Source: Cyanobacteria bacterium TGS_CYA1
Lineage (GTDB): Bacteria > Cyanobacteriota > Vampirovibrionia > Obscuribacterales > Obscuribacteraceae
Direction of reading: 5' to 3'
DNA length: 64,000 bases
Assembly: GCA_026129135.1 (NCBI GenBank)
Contig: JAHCIQ010000005.1
Coordinates: 62,001 to 126,000 of the forward strand
Below, in pieces: positions 34,220 to 41,910 of the stretch. The number at the start of each line of letters is the position of its first letter. Position 1 is the stretch's first letter. The notes beneath the pieces were generated by a model that had not been told where the DNA came from, did not search any database, and worked only from the letters and a program-made list of their open reading frames with translations. A program made the position numbers and the translations under genes.

Positions 34220-35383
34220 TTAAGAATGAACTGGTGCTCTATCAGTCAGAGTGATATTGATACCACGACTGGTGAGTTCGGCTAAAAACAGTTTGGTTGG
34301 AACGACATCTTCCTGACGAACGACACCGCGTTCTTTAATATCTCCGCGGGCAATCATCTGAGCGATGATTGAAGCTGGAAACGTAGTCATTCTGCCCATC
34401 GCTGTCAAACCGTCTGCTTCTGAACCATAATCGATTCCGTCCCAGACCATTTGCAACGGCTCACCATCTTTGACACCAGTTACGGTGACACGCACCACTA
34501 CGACGTCGGGCAGATTCTTAGCCAGTTTTTCATTCAACAAATGTGATAAAACGGCACGAGGAGCGATTTTGTTCTTACCTATTTTGACTTCGGTCTTGTC
34601 CATCAAGCCCAATTGCTTGAGCAAATTGATTTTGTCACAGTGACCTGGATATCGAATAGTTTTGTAGTCCAGGTGCTGAACTCGACCTTTGTAAGTCTGG
34701 GGCAAAGTGGAGCAACCGCCAGAGGTAGTGAAGGCTTCAAGAGTTCCAAGTGGTTTTGGAAACTCGATTTCTTCAAGTTCGGTCAAGGATGGAACAGAAA
34801 TGATTTCACCGTCACGAATGACTGTGCAGTCTTCGACGTATTCGTTTATTAGACCTTCAATCGAGAAGAATTGACCATATTCTAGCAACTGGTCTTCGGG
34901 CTCTACAGGCAGCCCGCCTACACGAATGCGCATTTCATATATTTCGTCCATGGCATCAGCGGCACTGACAGCCAGAATAGAAACGAGTCCTGGCGCAAGA
35001 CCCAGGTCTGGAATGATAGTTACACCCTGGTCTTTAGCAATCTGGTCGAGCTGGAAAGTTTTTTCGACTACATCGTTATTTCCACCCAGATCGACAAAAT
35101 GCGATTTTGATTGCAAAGCTAATTTTGCCAGCTCGTAATTGAACTCGTATGGCATGCAGCTTATAGTTACATCCGAATTCGCCATCAATTGAGCGACATC
35201 TTTTTGTTCTTTAATGTCAAGTTGAACCGGGACAATCTTAGGGTCAGCTAATTTATCCTGGATACGCTGCACGGCGTTTTCGTCCGCGTCAGCTATGACT
35301 ACTTTGTCCACTTTGGGGCTTCGAATCAAATCGAAAGCCATGGCGTAGCCCATTTTTCCCGCACCAAGCACTAAATACTTCAC
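34220..35383 (-). CDS. Saccharopine dehydrogenase-like / L-lysine 6-dehydrogenase-like protein
   Basis: The protein begins with a Rossmann nucleotide-binding turn, MKYLVLGAGKMGYAMAFDLI. It then shows DVTISCMPYEFNYELAKLALQSKSHFVDLGG, PDLGLAPGLVSILA and the TSGGCSTLPQTYKG region. This is the pattern of the saccharopine dehydrogenase/lysine 6-dehydrogenase group, which oxidises or reduces the epsilon-amino side of lysine or related amino acids. Length 387 suits lysine 6-dehydrogenase-like members. The start is a GTG with GAGGG eight bases before. It converges on the gene at 33581. The reaction here is not certain; the product of lysine 6-dehydrogenase (a semialdehyde) would be a natural substrate for a nearby ALDH. 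Confidence 0.75.
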   Translation of the reverse strand: MKYLVLGAGKMGYAMAFDLIRSPKVDKVVIADADENAVQRIQDKLADPKIVPVQLDIKEQKDVAQLMANSDVTISCMPYEFNYELAKLALQSKSHFVDLGGNNDVVEKTFQLDQIAKDQGVTIIPDLGLAPGLVSILAVSAADAMDEIYEMRIRVGGLPVEPEDQLLEYGQFFSIEGLINEYVEDCTVIRDGEIISVPSLTELEEIEFPKPLGTLEAFTTSGGCSTLPQTYKGRVQHLDYKTIRYPGHCDKINLLKQLGLMDKTEVKIGKNKIAPRAVLSHLLNEKLAKNLPDVVVVRVTVTGVKDGEPLQMVWDGIDYGSEADGLTAMGRMTTFPASIIAQMIARGDIKERGVVRQEDVVPTKLFLAELTSRGINITLTDRAPVHS

Positions 35384-35435
35384 AACCTAGCCCTCAAGAT
35401 ATACAGTTGGCTATTTTGTCATATAACAATCGATT

Positions 35436-36230
35436 TTAATAGGTCGAGCGACGCTTGCCGCCATCCACGCAAATAGTCGAGCCCGTGACATAAGACGCTC
35501 TTTGTGAGCACAAGAAGGCTGTGACAGCGGCGAATTCTTCAGGTGTCCCCATGCGTCCTGCCGGTATCGCTGCCACGTACTGCTTTTGATACTCTTCTTT
35601 GCTCTGTCCTGAGGCTTTAGTGCGTTGCTCCATCAAATCTTGCAGACGGTCGGTTTCGATTGCACCAGGAGCCACGCAGTTGACCGTAATATTGAAGGGA
35701 GCGACCTCGTCAGAGAGCGTTTTCAGCATAGCGGTAACGGCAGAGCGCACCGCATTTGATACCGATAGATTAGCAATTGGTTCCATGATACTGAGTGAAG
35801 TTACACAAACAATCCGTCCCCATTTGCGCTCTTTCATCGAAGGCAGAAAGGCATTGTTTATGTCAGCCACAGATAAGAATAACTGTTTGAATCCTGAATC
35901 CCAGTCTTCAATTTTGGTGTCTTCGGCTTTTGATGTTTTAGGACCGCCAGTGTTATGAACCACAATATCTATCGAGCCGAGTTTTTCTTTGACACTGGCG
36001 ATGAGCTGCTTGCGATCATCTGGCGAGCTCAAGTCACATGCTTGAAAATAAATTTCAGCCGACGGACAGTCTTTCTTTATGGTTTCGGCAGTTTCGCTCA
36101 ATACTTCTTTGGTGCGAGCGCACAAAAAAACTTTTACTCCTTCGGCACAAAGTTCTTTTGCAATCGCTCTGCCGATGCCCTTAGACGCTCCACAAATCAA
36201 TGCGTGCTTATGCTTGATACCAAAGTCCAT
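35436..36230 (-). CDS. Short-chain dehydrogenase/reductase lacking the canonical Tyr-Lys pair
   Basis: The SDR fold is clear: ALICGASKGIGRAIAKELC for NAD(P), CDLSSPDD, VVHNTGGP in place of NNAG, and C-terminal VNCVAPGAIETDR and GSTICVDGG. In the active site, the Ser of CVTS is followed 13 residues later by Ser rather than Tyr. Four residues after that comes Arg rather than Lys (LSVSNAVRSAV). This S-x3-R variant occurs in a known divergent SDR subgroup whose reactions are poorly defined, so ordinary oxidoreductase activity is uncertain. AAGGAAA precedes the ATG. It lies between the caspase gene (18-base gap upstream) and the saccharopine-type gene (52 bases downstream), all on the minus strand. 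Confidence 0.8.
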   Translation of the reverse strand: MDFGIKHKHALICGASKGIGRAIAKELCAEGVKVFLCARTKEVLSETAETIKKDCPSAEIYFQACDLSSPDDRKQLIASVKEKLGSIDIVVHNTGGPKTSKAEDTKIEDWDSGFKQLFLSVADINNAFLPSMKERKWGRIVCVTSLSIMEPIANLSVSNAVRSAVTAMLKTLSDEVAPFNITVNCVAPGAIETDRLQDLMEQRTKASGQSKEEYQKQYVAAIPAGRMGTPEEFAAVTAFLCSQRASYVTGSTICVDGGKRRSTY

Positions 36231-36247
36231 CTAACTGTTTCCTTTAT

Positions 36248-37618
36248 TTATTCACCAAATTCGATATTACGTGTTAATGTGGGATTTTTGAACTTTGCAG
36301 TCTCCAGATCACTCATCGCAAGCCCATTGCGCTTCATCTTGTAATAGCAGTATGCTCGAGCGAGATAAAAGTCCCACCGGTTAGGATCGTCTACAAGCGC
36401 ATTTTTCAATTGCTGTTCTGCTGCGCTCCATTTTTGTCTTTGAATATTTATTTTGGCTTTATTGAACAAGAATTCGACATTGTTGAAATGAGCATCGCCA
36501 GCCTCACAAGCAGCTTCGTATGCTTTGTCCGGATTCTCCACGTTGGAGAAATATTTCCAACTCAAGACCAGTTTGTCAGGCGAAGCAAGGTTCGTTTTTT
36601 GCTCTGAGTTGCTCATCCGGGTAGTGAAAGCCGTGTTTGCATTTTGTCCGCCAACCCCGCGTCTGCCACCACGCATAATGGCAATACTGTCTGGCGGCAA
36701 CAAATCAGCTACTGTTTGAGGAACCATTTGTGGCGCAGCTGGTCGAGCGGCAAGAATCAATCCATTGCCCTGCCATTTGCTATTCATGGCAGGGGTCTGT
36801 AAAACGCCAGGTCTGTCTTCTTGAATTTCATTCGAAATGCTCGAGCACATCACGTCGAATGCGTCAGACATCGGTGTGTTTGAACCTTTGCAACGCAATC
36901 CATCGAGCAAGTTTTTAGTGAAAACGCCATTTTGATAACGTTTCGATTCCCACGAGGCCTGGTCTGGACTGCTAGAACAAAGAACCATTTTGCCTTTGCC
37001 CAGTGGCATCGCAGTTGTGTCTATGTTTGCAGCACGATACAAACCTTTTCCATCTTTGGTATTAGGATTTATATTTCCGCTATGACAGGCATCGAGGACC
37101 AAAAGCGCTCTTTCGGCAGTAATACGGTCGTTGATATCATCGAGCACGTGTTGCATTTCGATGCCCGAGGCCCAGAGTTCATCAGGCTCAGAGTCGTACG
37201 CGACCAGAAAATTCTTGCCTTTCACATCAAGTTGCGCCGGACTTCCGTGAGTAGAAAAATAGAGCACTACCAGATCGTCTTGTTTAGCCAGCGGAGCCAA
37301 AAACTTATTGCCAAGCTCAGACATTATGCGCTGCCTGGTCGCTTGATCATCGAGCAAAACACGCACATGGTCAGGCTTGAAATTGGCTTCCTTAATCAGA
37401 TAGTTGTAAAAATCGAGCGCGTCTTTGCTCGCGTATTTGAGAGAAGGAATAGAGCTGTTCTTGAATTTGCTAATGCCAACAATCAGCGCCCATTTGTCCC
37501 GAATTGGCTTGTTGAGGTCTGGTTCCTGAGCACAAACGCTTATGTTGGAACCTGCCGCGAAGCTAAAACAAAATGAAAGAAATAGAGTGATGCCAAGCTG
37601 TTTCCAATTCTTGCCCAT
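36248..37618 (-). CDS. Exported caspase-fold (C14) peptidase with C-terminal TPRs
   Basis: A signal peptide (LGITLFLSFCFSFAAGSNIS, cut near VCA) leads into a caspase-like domain, residues ~40-270. It has RDKWALIVGISKFKNSSIPS, the catalytic His H124 in LYFSTHGS and the catalytic Cys C178 in LVLDACHSGN, followed by MVLCSSSPDQASWE. This places it with metacaspases/orthocaspases, Arg/Lys- or Asp-directed Cys peptidases common in cyanobacteria. After a Pro/Gly linker, residues ~360-450 form about two TPR hairpins. AGAGGA lies upstream of the ATG. Export is notable because many bacterial caspases are cytoplasmic. Target proteins are unknown. Confidence 0.85.
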   Translation of the reverse strand: MGKNWKQLGITLFLSFCFSFAAGSNISVCAQEPDLNKPIRDKWALIVGISKFKNSSIPSLKYASKDALDFYNYLIKEANFKPDHVRVLLDDQATRQRIMSELGNKFLAPLAKQDDLVVLYFSTHGSPAQLDVKGKNFLVAYDSEPDELWASGIEMQHVLDDINDRITAERALLVLDACHSGNINPNTKDGKGLYRAANIDTTAMPLGKGKMVLCSSSPDQASWESKRYQNGVFTKNLLDGLRCKGSNTPMSDAFDVMCSSISNEIQEDRPGVLQTPAMNSKWQGNGLILAARPAAPQMVPQTVADLLPPDSIAIMRGGRRGVGGQNANTAFTTRMSNSEQKTNLASPDKLVLSWKYFSNVENPDKAYEAACEAGDAHFNNVEFLFNKAKINIQRQKWSAAEQQLKNALVDDPNRWDFYLARAYCYYKMKRNGLAMSDLETAKFKNPTLTRNIEFGE

Positions 37619-37768
37619 CGAAAAATTCCTCTTGAAAGCTCACTCTTCCTGAACACAAAGCGCACGCTTGTTATTAGGAGGATAAGGCGTATCACCCTCA
37701 AGAATATATCAAATTGTTATGGTGGATGCTGAGATATAATCTGGCAATATTGCCACTACGAGGTGTCT

Positions 37769-39145
37769 ATGGCGCTTGAAACTACACTTGATTCAAATGA
37801 ACTGAAAAAATATGCCGAATCGCAAAAGGCGCGTTATGAATCTTTGCTCAAAGAACTTGTGGATATTCCAAGTGTCAGCATGGACCCCGAGCAGAAAGGC
37901 AGTATTAAAAAACTGGCTGAACGAGCAGCTAAACTTTTAACCGAAGCTGGGGCAAAAGCAGAAGTAATTCAAACTAAAGGCAATCCAGTCGTTATAGGCG
38001 AATTTGTCTCTTCGCCGGAACATCCGACCGTCTCTATTTATAATCACTTGGACGTACAACCTGCAGATGCAAGCGAATGGCAGAACCCGCCGTTCGACAT
38101 GAAAATCGAAAACGACCGCTATCTTGGGCGCGGCACCACAGATGACAAAGGTCCTGCGCTTGCAGTATTCATGGCGGCTTGTTATGCGCACCAGAACAAA
38201 CTGCCTCTCAATATCAAGTTCATCTGGGAACTGGAAGAAGAAATCGGTTCGCCCAATTTCGAAGATTTCCTGGTCCAAAACAAATCCAAACTCAAAACAG
38301 ATTCGGTCTGCGTTTCCGACACTATTTGGATAGCACGAGACAAACCAGCTATTTGCGCTGGGCTTCGCGGATTGCAAGGGTTTCTGGTCAAATTGAAAAC
38401 AGGCGAAAAAGATGTGCACTCAGGCACTACAGGTGGTCTCGCCCGTAATCCTATTGCCGAAATCGCCCAATTCGTAAGCGAATGCTTCGATGCCAAAACT
38501 GGAGAAGTCAAAATCCCCGGTTTTTATGACGACTATGTAGTACCTTCGGACAAAGAGAAACAAGACTTCGTCGATTCTGGATTCAATCTCGATGCTTTCC
38601 AAAAGGCGCACGAACTAAAGTCCTTGCGCACAAAGGATCCAAAGGACGCAACAACCAGAATCTGGGCTAAACCGACTTTCGAAGTGCATGGTATCACAGG
38701 TGGTTATTCTGGACCCGGGGTCAAAACTATCGTTCCTCACTACGCCGAAGCTAAAATCAGTATGCGACTGGTGCCTGATCAAACGCCAGAGCGCATAATC
38801 GAAATTTTCACCAAATTTGTCAAAGAAAAATGTCCCGATGCCACTGTAGAATTGGAAGGAAGCTTAAAGCCCTATTCGGGTCCATCCAGTGACAAATTTC
38901 AACAAGCAGCCAAACAAGCAATGCATCAGGCTTTTGGAAAAGAACCAGCATTCGTGCGCGAAGGTGGAAGTATCGGTGCCGTGGTCAGCATGCAAGAAGT
39001 GCTTGGCGTTCCCATCACCTTTTTGGGACTGTCATTGCCTGAGCATGGCTATCATGCAGTAAATGAAAACTTCGACTGGACTCAAGCTGCATTTGGAATC
39101 AGGCTTTTCATCCAGTATTTCGAGCTTCTGTCTCAAATCAAATAA
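37769..39145 (+). CDS. M20-family metallopeptidase (dipeptidase)
   Basis: M20 enzymes use two zinc ions to cleave dipeptides or acyl-amino acids. The metal motifs are present: SIYNHLDVQPAD (His, then Asp), RGTTDDKGPALA (bridging Asp), WELEEEIGSPNF (general base Glu followed by metal Glu), and the final LSLPEHGYHAVNE His. A dimerisation lid lies at ~210-345 (EKDVHSGTTGGLARNP start). The 458-residue length suits the carnosinase/DapE-like dipeptidase branch. I use the ATG at 37769 with GAGG six bases before; the GTG at 37763 is less likely. No signal peptide is seen, so it is cytoplasmic. It stands alone between divergent and convergent genes. Confidence 0.9.
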   Translation: MALETTLDSNELKKYAESQKARYESLLKELVDIPSVSMDPEQKGSIKKLAERAAKLLTEAGAKAEVIQTKGNPVVIGEFVSSPEHPTVSIYNHLDVQPADASEWQNPPFDMKIENDRYLGRGTTDDKGPALAVFMAACYAHQNKLPLNIKFIWELEEEIGSPNFEDFLVQNKSKLKTDSVCVSDTIWIARDKPAICAGLRGLQGFLVKLKTGEKDVHSGTTGGLARNPIAEIAQFVSECFDAKTGEVKIPGFYDDYVVPSDKEKQDFVDSGFNLDAFQKAHELKSLRTKDPKDATTRIWAKPTFEVHGITGGYSGPGVKTIVPHYAEAKISMRLVPDQTPERIIEIFTKFVKEKCPDATVELEGSLKPYSGPSSDKFQQAAKQAMHQAFGKEPAFVREGGSIGAVVSMQEVLGVPITFLGLSLPEHGYHAVNENFDWTQAAFGIRLFIQYFELLSQIK

Positions 39146-39170
39146 TCTAATCTAAGCTGATCTAATCTAA
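39145..39170. repeat. Direct repeat filling the spacer between two convergent genes
   Basis: ATCTAATCTAA occurs twice (39145-39155 and 39160-39170) with four bases between. It spans the gap between the stop codons of the M20 peptidase and the TPR gene. Confidence 0.5.
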
Positions 39171-40391
39171 TCAAAATCCACGAAATAATGACTTGGTCTT
39201 TTGCGCCAGGTCATTGTTTTTATTATGCATACGATCCAAAAGGCGCAAATAAGACAAATAGATTTTTGCGTCCCACGAGCGCAAGAAGTGTGCGGTTTGA
39301 TAGCATCCAAGCGCTTTTCGCCAATCATTCGTTTTTGATTCGTAATCCAGACCCAGTTGATAATAAGCCTGGACATATTTTGGGTCCAGCTCGATGGCAC
39401 GCTGATATTGAGACATAGCCATCTGGTGGTGTCCGGCTTTGTCAAAAACCTGACCCAGTTGAAGATGGAAAGCAGCAATGGGACTGCGCTCGTCGATTTC
39501 TTTTTCTATTTGAGCGCTTTGAGTCTGGACATAATCGAAAGGTAGTTTATCGAGCAAATGAACCAGTTTATCTTGTAAGCGCGCATTGCTAACATCTGGC
39601 AGTGCGGTGAATGCCAACATAAAAATGCCCGGACGAAGCGCTTCTTTATAATTTTTGACTGACATGTACGAGTCAAACAAACCTTCGGCAATTCCCGGAA
39701 CATTAGGTGCGTTGTCGAATACCGGCTTCAAATCTATAATGGCTTTTTGATAGTCACCTAGCATCATGTAAGCCACACCACGCACTCTCAATGCCCGGTC
39801 GAATTTGGGATCTTTAGCAAGATCCATCGAAGCGAGTTTAACGGCGCGGGTTTGATGGCCGTTGAGATAAATTTGACCAAGGGATGTCGGCAAGCCAAAA
39901 ATGTCAGCTTTGACTTTGAAAGCTGTTTCAAGCACAGTACGAGCTTCGTCCATCTGTTTGTTCTGAATGAGGTAATCGCCGACAATCAAAAGCATTTCTG
40001 GATTATTTGGAAACTTATCGAGACCGCTTCGAAGCATCTGAATGGCGGAGGGAATATGTCCTTGTTTGATTTCTTTTTTGACCAGCGCAACCAGAGCGTC
40101 GGGATTTTGCGGACCGTATTTGACCGCAAGCGCGTACTGAGCATAAGCCTCGTCTTTCAGACCCATGCGCTCGAGCATCAAGCCCAAATAGAGATGGGCA
40201 TCCGCGTCACGTTCGTTAGATTGCACCGCCTGCTGCAGGTCCTGGAGCGTCTTTTCAGTGAGCCTGCTGTCCTGGATTTCAGCCTGAGCCCTTTTCACGA
40301 GCTCGCTTGAGATTTGAGCAAAACAATAATTTTGACCATTGACTGATAAAAAGAGCAGGCAAGTAGCGGATATCCAAATTTGTTTTTTCAT
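39171..40391 (-). CDS. Exported multi-TPR protein
   Basis: A signal peptide (MKKQIWISATCLLFLSVNG, cut near CFAQ) is followed by roughly eight tetratricopeptide units through the 406 residues, for example DAHLYLGLMLERMGLKDEAY, MLLIVGDYLIQNKQMDEART and AFHLQLGQVFDKAGHHQMAM with AIELDPKYVQAYYQLGLDYE. AGGAAAA lies just before the ATG. It is probably a periplasmic scaffold. It is divergent from the Tad-like pseudopilin pair, across a 170-base region in which no clear promoter was seen; a link to pilus assembly (as with TadD) is possible but not shown. Confidence 0.8.
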   Translation of the reverse strand: MKKQIWISATCLLFLSVNGQNYCFAQISSELVKRAQAEIQDSRLTEKTLQDLQQAVQSNERDADAHLYLGLMLERMGLKDEAYAQYALAVKYGPQNPDALVALVKKEIKQGHIPSAIQMLRSGLDKFPNNPEMLLIVGDYLIQNKQMDEARTVLETAFKVKADIFGLPTSLGQIYLNGHQTRAVKLASMDLAKDPKFDRALRVRGVAYMMLGDYQKAIIDLKPVFDNAPNVPGIAEGLFDSYMSVKNYKEALRPGIFMLAFTALPDVSNARLQDKLVHLLDKLPFDYVQTQSAQIEKEIDERSPIAAFHLQLGQVFDKAGHHQMAMSQYQRAIELDPKYVQAYYQLGLDYESKTNDWRKALGCYQTAHFLRSWDAKIYLSYLRLLDRMHNKNNDLAQKTKSLFRGF

Positions 40392-40559
40392 TTTTTCCTG
40401 AACAGTAGGAGCGAACTGGTAAGATAGTAATTGTTAAGCTTTATTTAGGTTGATAGTCCATAGCTTAGTCTAGGGAACAAGACTTACAGATAAGCAGATT
40501 ATCCCACTATCCCAGACAACAATCGATAAGCGGGCAAAATTTTCAGTCAGGGGCTCACC

Positions 40560-41006
40560 ATGGCAAGCAGTTTTTTCAAATATCGTCGCAGAAAAAAGGG
40601 GAACCAGATTACCGAACTGGGACCGGCTCTCTTCATTTTGCTCGTCGTAGTACTGTTTCCGCTTGCTGCCCTTATTTACATGGGCATGGGAGTCGGGTGC
40701 GGATGGTTTTTGAATCACATGTGCACCCGTGCAGTCGCAGTAGTTCGCTCAGACCAAATGCCAGTTGCTTTGACCAAACAAGAAGACGCCTGGAAATCTT
40801 CGGGTCTTGCCAAATTTACAGGAGCGCGCATCGTTTCAAACACTGCAGTGCGTGCTGATATCAACGGTAAGCCTGGTGATGACGTAGTTCGAGTCACCAC
40901 GATTGTAGAAATTCAGCCGTTCGTCCAGATACCTTTCGTGCCTCTGGGTCCTTATCCCTTTACTTTCAAAGGTGAGCGTCCCATTGAAGAGCGCGGAATT
41001 ATCTAG
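40560..41006 (+). CDS. TadE/TadG-like pseudopilin (first of pair)
   Basis: A basic N-terminus (KYRRRKKGNQITELGPA) is followed by one hydrophobic helix (LFILLVVVLFPLAALIYMGM) and a small extracytoplasmic domain, total 148 residues. The G-x4-E-x pattern ahead of the helix recalls TadE-type prepilin-like proteins, in which a conserved Glu follows a cleavable leader. TadE/TadG proteins are minor components of Flp/Tad pili. Pairing with a second such gene 13 bases downstream supports the call. No TadA, TadB, TadC or prepilin peptidase gene is present in the window, so assembly genes must lie elsewhere if the pair is functional. Confidence 0.6.
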   Translation: MASSFFKYRRRKKGNQITELGPALFILLVVVLFPLAALIYMGMGVGCGWFLNHMCTRAVAVVRSDQMPVALTKQEDAWKSSGLAKFTGARIVSNTAVRADINGKPGDDVVRVTTIVEIQPFVQIPFVPLGPYPFTFKGERPIEERGII

Positions 41007-41019
41007 AGGACGTACTTAA

Positions 41020-41412
41020 ATGCGGTTGAAACGAAGAAAAGGACAAGCTCTAATCGAGACAATCGTGGGGTTGTTCATATTCGTTCCGGTTGTATTATTT
41101 TTGATAGACGTGATTGCTATGGTCATGGCTCAAACAGCCAATGACGCTCTGGCTAAAGACTGTGCACGGGCTGCAGCTGAAGAAGTTGATCAAGCAGCCG
41201 CACAAACCTCTGTGAATCAGGTCAAAGTCAATTTTTCATCACCTGTTTTAAGAATCAACAGTGTCAACGTCACCGCCTACAGTGATGAAACTGTGACAGT
41301 CGTCACTAACGCCACATTCACTTTTCCAGTCCAGATCCCAATGTTTGGCGTGTCTACCCAGGAATTTGCCGCTACGGCAACAGAGCCCGTAGTTGGAAAA
41401 TTGTCAAATTAG
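41020..41412 (+). CDS. TadE-like pseudopilin (second of pair)
   Basis: The 130-residue protein starts MRLKRRKGQALIETIVGLF, the classic TadE-like start: basic residues, Gly, then Glu before a long hydrophobic helix (VPVVLFLIDVIAMVMA). A small Ala- then beta-rich domain follows. AGAGGA sits nine bases before the ATG. It is co-transcribed with the previous gene. Extracytoplasmic placement is inferred from the helix orientation. It is stronger than its neighbour as a TadE match because QALIET keeps the usual spacing to the helix. Confidence 0.7.
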   Translation: MRLKRRKGQALIETIVGLFIFVPVVLFLIDVIAMVMAQTANDALAKDCARAAAEEVDQAAAQTSVNQVKVNFSSPVLRINSVNVTAYSDETVTVVTNATFTFPVQIPMFGVSTQEFAATATEPVVGKLSN

Positions 41413-41427
41413 CTTTAGTTTGTTGCT

Positions 41428-41901
41428 CTAGCTCTTAACCAGGCTGTTGAATTTTGGAATGAGAATAAAAGGCATTTTGTCCAGTTTTTCTTCCTGGTCG
41501 TCAAGGAAAAGCACCTTCTCCTTTTCTCCTTTCAGACCGGCTTGAAAGATTTTGTCCTTTTCTGTTTTGGTCGAATCAAAAATAACCGCCACTCCATAGG
41601 GCTTCTGGATTGCTACAGCAACTTTTGCGATTCCTTTGGTAGATTCGAGTCTCTTTCTTATTCTTCCAAGACAAATTGCACACGAAGCGCCTTCCACCCT
41701 GAAATCGAGCCGCTTGAGCGCATTCATATTGAGCTTGGCGAGCGCCTCTGGCTTTCCTTCGCCTGTATACATAAGAGGTCCGTTTGGATTGAGCTTTTCT
41801 TGATGTTTACTATCTTCTAGCGCCAGAAGAGGCGTACAAGAGAGAGTCGAAAAAGTCGCAAACGAGAGTATTGAAACAAGAAATATTTTTTGTTTAGTCA
41901 T
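41428..41901 (-). CDS. Exported protein with heavy-metal-associated (HMA) domain
   Basis: A signal peptide (IFLVSILSFATFSTLSC, cut near LLA) precedes a linker and an HMA-like ferredoxin fold at residues ~65-115. Its metal loop is VEGASCAICLGRIRKRLESTKGI, with C-x2-C as in copper chaperones, followed by VAVAIQKPYGVAVIFDSTKT. HMA domains bind Cu(I), Zn or Cd. An exported HMA protein could collect or deliver a metal in the periplasm. It lies ten bases downstream of the large fusion gene on the same strand, so it may be the last gene of that transcript, though a functional link is not evident. Confidence 0.7.
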   Translation of the reverse strand: MTKQKIFLVSILSFATFSTLSCTPLLALEDSKHQEKLNPNGPLMYTGEGKPEALAKLNMNALKRLDFRVEGASCAICLGRIRKRLESTKGIAKVAVAIQKPYGVAVIFDSTKTEKDKIFQAGLKGEKEKVLFLDDQEEKLDKMPFILIPKFNSLVKS

Positions 41902-41910
41902 ACTTGTATT

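Noticed and set aside
36932..37576. 214-residue plus-strand frame opposite the caspase gene.
   Set aside because: The caspase dyad and signal peptide prove the minus-strand frame; this is a shadow.
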